A stretch of 64,000 nucleotides of DNA. Source: Allofranklinella schreckenbergeri (GTDB lineage Bacteria; Pseudomonadota; Gammaproteobacteria; Burkholderiales; Burkholderiaceae_C). The position numbers and the translations under genes were made by a program. The notes beneath the pieces were generated by a model, which was not told the DNA's origin, did not search any database, and saw nothing but the letters and a program-made list of their open reading frames with translations. Location: assembly GCF_003703475.1 (NCBI RefSeq), contig NZ_RDQM01000009.1, forward strand, positions 62,001 to 126,000, written 5' to 3'. Positions 61,993 to 64,000 of this stretch are shown here, in pieces. How positions within the stretch are numbered: the first letter of the stretch is position 1; each line of letters opens with the position of its first letter.

Positions 61993-62063
61993 GGCGCGCT
62001 TTGGCGCCCGGGCCAGCGGCCCAGGCCCTGTTGCATCCCGATGGCCCTCATGGAAGTTGCACC

Positions 62064-63863
62064 GTGTCCCTGTTTGAATCCACCGCCGCTGCTGCGCCAG
62101 CCCACCAGCCCATTTCCGACCCCGCTGCGGCCAGCCGCCACAAGCTGGGCGAGCTGTTGGTGCAGGCGGGCAAGCTAGGCCCGCGCGATCTGGAGCGGGC
62201 GCTGGCTGCGCAGCAGGAAATGGGCGGCATGCTGGGCCGCGTGCTGATTCGCCTGGGCGTTGTCTCCGAAGCCGATTTGATGCCCGTGCTGGCGCAGCAA
62301 CTGGGCGTGCCGCTGGCCAAAGCCGAGGATTACCCCCAGCAACCGCTGGAAGTGCCAGGGCTGGCGCCGGGCTTTTTGCGCACGCACAACGTATTCCCGC
62401 TCTGGCTGCGTGAAGGTGGCGAAGCCGCCCAGGGCGCTGCGGACAACGCCGCCGAGGCGGGCGTGCTGGCCGTCGCCATGGCCGTGCCGCAGGACGAGTT
62501 CGTGTGCAAAGCCCTGCACCTGGCCACCGGCCTGCGCATCGTGCCTTACCTGGGGCTGGAGAGCGACATCGAGCGCGCGCTGGACCAGGCCGAGGCCGCC
62601 GCCCAGCAGGCCGAGGAGGCCAGCGCGGACGATTTGCTCAGCGGTCTGGATGCGGCCGATTTCGTCGAGCACCTCAAGGATCTGGCCAGCGAAGCGCCGG
62701 TCATCAAGCTGGTCAACACCATCATTGGCCGCGTCATCGACATGCGCGCCTCGGACATCCACCTGGAGCCGTTCGAGGACGGCCTGCATGTGCGCTACCG
62801 CGTCGATGGCGTCATCCACGTGGCCGAAATCATCCCCCAGCGCCTGGCGCCCGCCGTCGGCTCGCGCGTGAAGCTGCTGGCGCACCTGGACATCGCCGAG
62901 CGCCGCTTGCCGCAGGACGGGCGCATCAAAACCCGCGTCAAGGGCCGCGAGCTGGATTTGCGCGTCTCCACCGTGCCCACGGTGTATGGCGAGAGCATCG
63001 TCATGCGCGTGCTCGACCGCGCCAGCGTGCGCCTGAATCTGGACGACATGGGCTTTGCCCCCGATACGCTGGCGCGCTTCAACGAGCTGCTGGCCAAGCC
63101 GCACGGCATCTTCCTGGTCACCGGGCCAACCGGCTCGGGCAAGACCACCACGCTCTACGCCGGCCTGGCCAAGCTGGACGCCGACAGCCAGAAAATCATC
63201 ACCGTGGAAGACCCGGTGGAATACCAATTGGCGGGCATCAACCAGATTCAAGTCCACCCGCAGATCAACCTCACTTTTGCCAACGCGCTGCGCGCCATCC
63301 TGCGCCAGGACCCGGACATCATCATGATCGGCGAGATGCGCGACGGCGAGACGGCGCAGATCGCCGTGCAGTCCGCGCTGACGGGCCACCTGGTGCTCTC
63401 CACCCTGCACACCAATACCGCGCCCGGCGCCATCGTGCGCATGGAGGACATGGGCGTGGAGCGCTACCTCATCACCTCCTCCGTCAACGGCGTGCTGGCC
63501 CAGCGCCTGGTGCGCACGCTGTGCCCGCACTGCAAGCAGCCGCACGATCTGGCCCCACATGTGCTGGAAGAAACCGGCCTGGCGCGCTTTTTGCAGCCGG
63601 GCCAGACGCTGTACCGCCCCGTGGGCTGCGAGCACTGCCGTGGCTCGGGCTACAAGGGGCGCACCGGCATCCACGAGCTGATGGTGCTCGATGAAGTGCT
63701 GCGCCGCGCCATTCTGGACGGCAAGGACGCGGCCGAACTGGGCAGCCTGGCCGCGCAGCGCGGCATGCTCAGCCTGTATGAGGACGGGTTGCGCAAGGCC
63801 GCTGCGGGCGTGACCAGTCTGGAAGAAGTCACCCGCGTGACGCAGGACCAAAGCGATGCCTGA
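62064..63863 (+). CDS. gspE: Type II secretion / type IV pilus assembly ATPase GspE
   Basis: 600 residues from GTG 62064 behind GGAAG; a TTG at 62001 lacks support. N-terminal GspE-N domain (KLGELLVQAGKLGPRDLERA), then the ATPase core: DIHLEPFEDGLHVRYRVDG, Walker A GPTGSGKTTT near residue 354, Asp box VEDPVEYQL, Walker B-like DIIMIGEMRDGETA, HTNTAPGAI, and the zinc tetracysteine CPHC/CEHC. It powers pseudopilus assembly from the cytoplasmic face. It overlaps gspF by eight bases. Confidence 0.92.
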   Translation: MSLFESTAAAAPAHQPISDPAAASRHKLGELLVQAGKLGPRDLERALAAQQEMGGMLGRVLIRLGVVSEADLMPVLAQQLGVPLAKAEDYPQQPLEVPGLAPGFLRTHNVFPLWLREGGEAAQGAADNAAEAGVLAVAMAVPQDEFVCKALHLATGLRIVPYLGLESDIERALDQAEAAAQQAEEASADDLLSGLDAADFVEHLKDLASEAPVIKLVNTIIGRVIDMRASDIHLEPFEDGLHVRYRVDGVIHVAEIIPQRLAPAVGSRVKLLAHLDIAERRLPQDGRIKTRVKGRELDLRVSTVPTVYGESIVMRVLDRASVRLNLDDMGFAPDTLARFNELLAKPHGIFLVTGPTGSGKTTTLYAGLAKLDADSQKIITVEDPVEYQLAGINQIQVHPQINLTFANALRAILRQDPDIIMIGEMRDGETAQIAVQSALTGHLVLSTLHTNTAPGAIVRMEDMGVERYLITSSVNGVLAQRLVRTLCPHCKQPHDLAPHVLEETGLARFLQPGQTLYRPVGCEHCRGSGYKGRTGIHELMVLDEVLRRAILDGKDAAELGSLAAQRGMLSLYEDGLRKAAAGVTSLEEVTRVTQDQSDA

Positions 63864-64000
63864 TTACGCCTGGCGCGCCGCCAACGCCAGCGGCCAGATC
63901 AACACCGGCGTGATCGCGGCGGCCAATGTGCCGCAGGCCATGAAGCTGCTGCGCGAGCGCGGCCTGCACCCGCTGCACCTGGCCCCGGCCAGCGCCAGCG
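63856..64000 (+). CDS. gspF: Type II secretion inner-membrane protein GspF (3' end beyond window)
   Basis: Only the first 48 codons are seen: MPDYAWRAANASGQINTGVI, then NVPQAMKLLRERGLHPLHL. This is the standard N-terminal start of GspF/PilC platform proteins, before the first T2SSF domain. It overlaps gspE, so the two are coupled. Confidence 0.85.
   Translation, partial: MPDYAWRAANASGQINTGVIAAANVPQAMKLLRERGLHPLHLAPASAS

Overview
The window looks like chromosomal DNA of a GC-rich betaproteobacterium, most likely Burkholderiales and probably Comamonadaceae. The support is gene content: two general porins of the beta-proteobacterial type, a Bug-type solute receptor, the proteobacterial GshA family, a GntR-sdhCDAB-sdhE-gltA block, minCDE, and a recurrent CTACAAT promoter box set in GC-rich flanks. 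No phage, plasmid, rRNA or CRISPR array was seen. One tRNA (Leu, anticodon UAG) is present.

Layout. 0-6.3 kb: a 5'-truncated double-AAA ATPase, an AT-rich gene of unknown function, a PP2C phosphatase, a sirtuin and glnS. 6.3-11.6 kb: a gene-free interval with a MITE-like element, the minor pseudopilins gspH-I-J-K, and sbcD without sbcC. 11.7-16.3 kb: an iron-uptake operon efeU-efeO-efeB-efeO with two EfeO-type proteins. 16.4-22.1 kb: two porins, a hydroxypyruvate-isomerase-like gene overlapping a Nudix-type regulator, and an orphan substrate-binding protein. 22.4-28.6 kb: a GntR regulator, succinate dehydrogenase, its FAD assembly factor and citrate synthase. 28.6-39.9 kb: ykvA, gshA, lysE-uppP, a Bug receptor, minC/minDE, an acyl-CoA synthetase and transketolase. 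39.97-40.82 kb: an IS5-family insertion sequence lying between tkt and its terminator. 40.8-50 kb: htpX, an aspartic protease, mutT, a DUF815 ATPase, a 3-hydroxyacyl-CoA dehydrogenase, apt, a lone yejB-type permease, ribD, tig and tRNA-Leu. 50-64 kb: a Tim44-like protein, a hipB gene with a wrecked hipA, an unusual MoxR/VWA gene pair, topB with a SWIB tail, a SET-birA-SPOR operon and gspE-gspF, which runs off the window.

Two things stand out. First, the pair at 52.2-56.1 kb: a MoxR/RavA-like AAA+ ATPase fused to a C-terminal parallel beta-helix with an 18-residue cysteine ladder, translationally coupled to a protein joining an LRAT-like cysteine-hydrolase/acyltransferase fold to a C-terminal VWA domain. 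The gene pair is preceded by a four-copy 8-bp tandem repeat. It resembles RavA-ViaA only in part and may be an undescribed effector or conflict module. Second, about 16 copies of an AT-rich interrupted palindrome of roughly 65-80 bp, with arms like AATCAAAAGGAAA and a core like TTGCCGAAACAGGG, sit only between genes throughout the window. I do not recognise this family.

Start codons were chosen by Shine-Dalgarno context and family alignment from memory. No database search was run.
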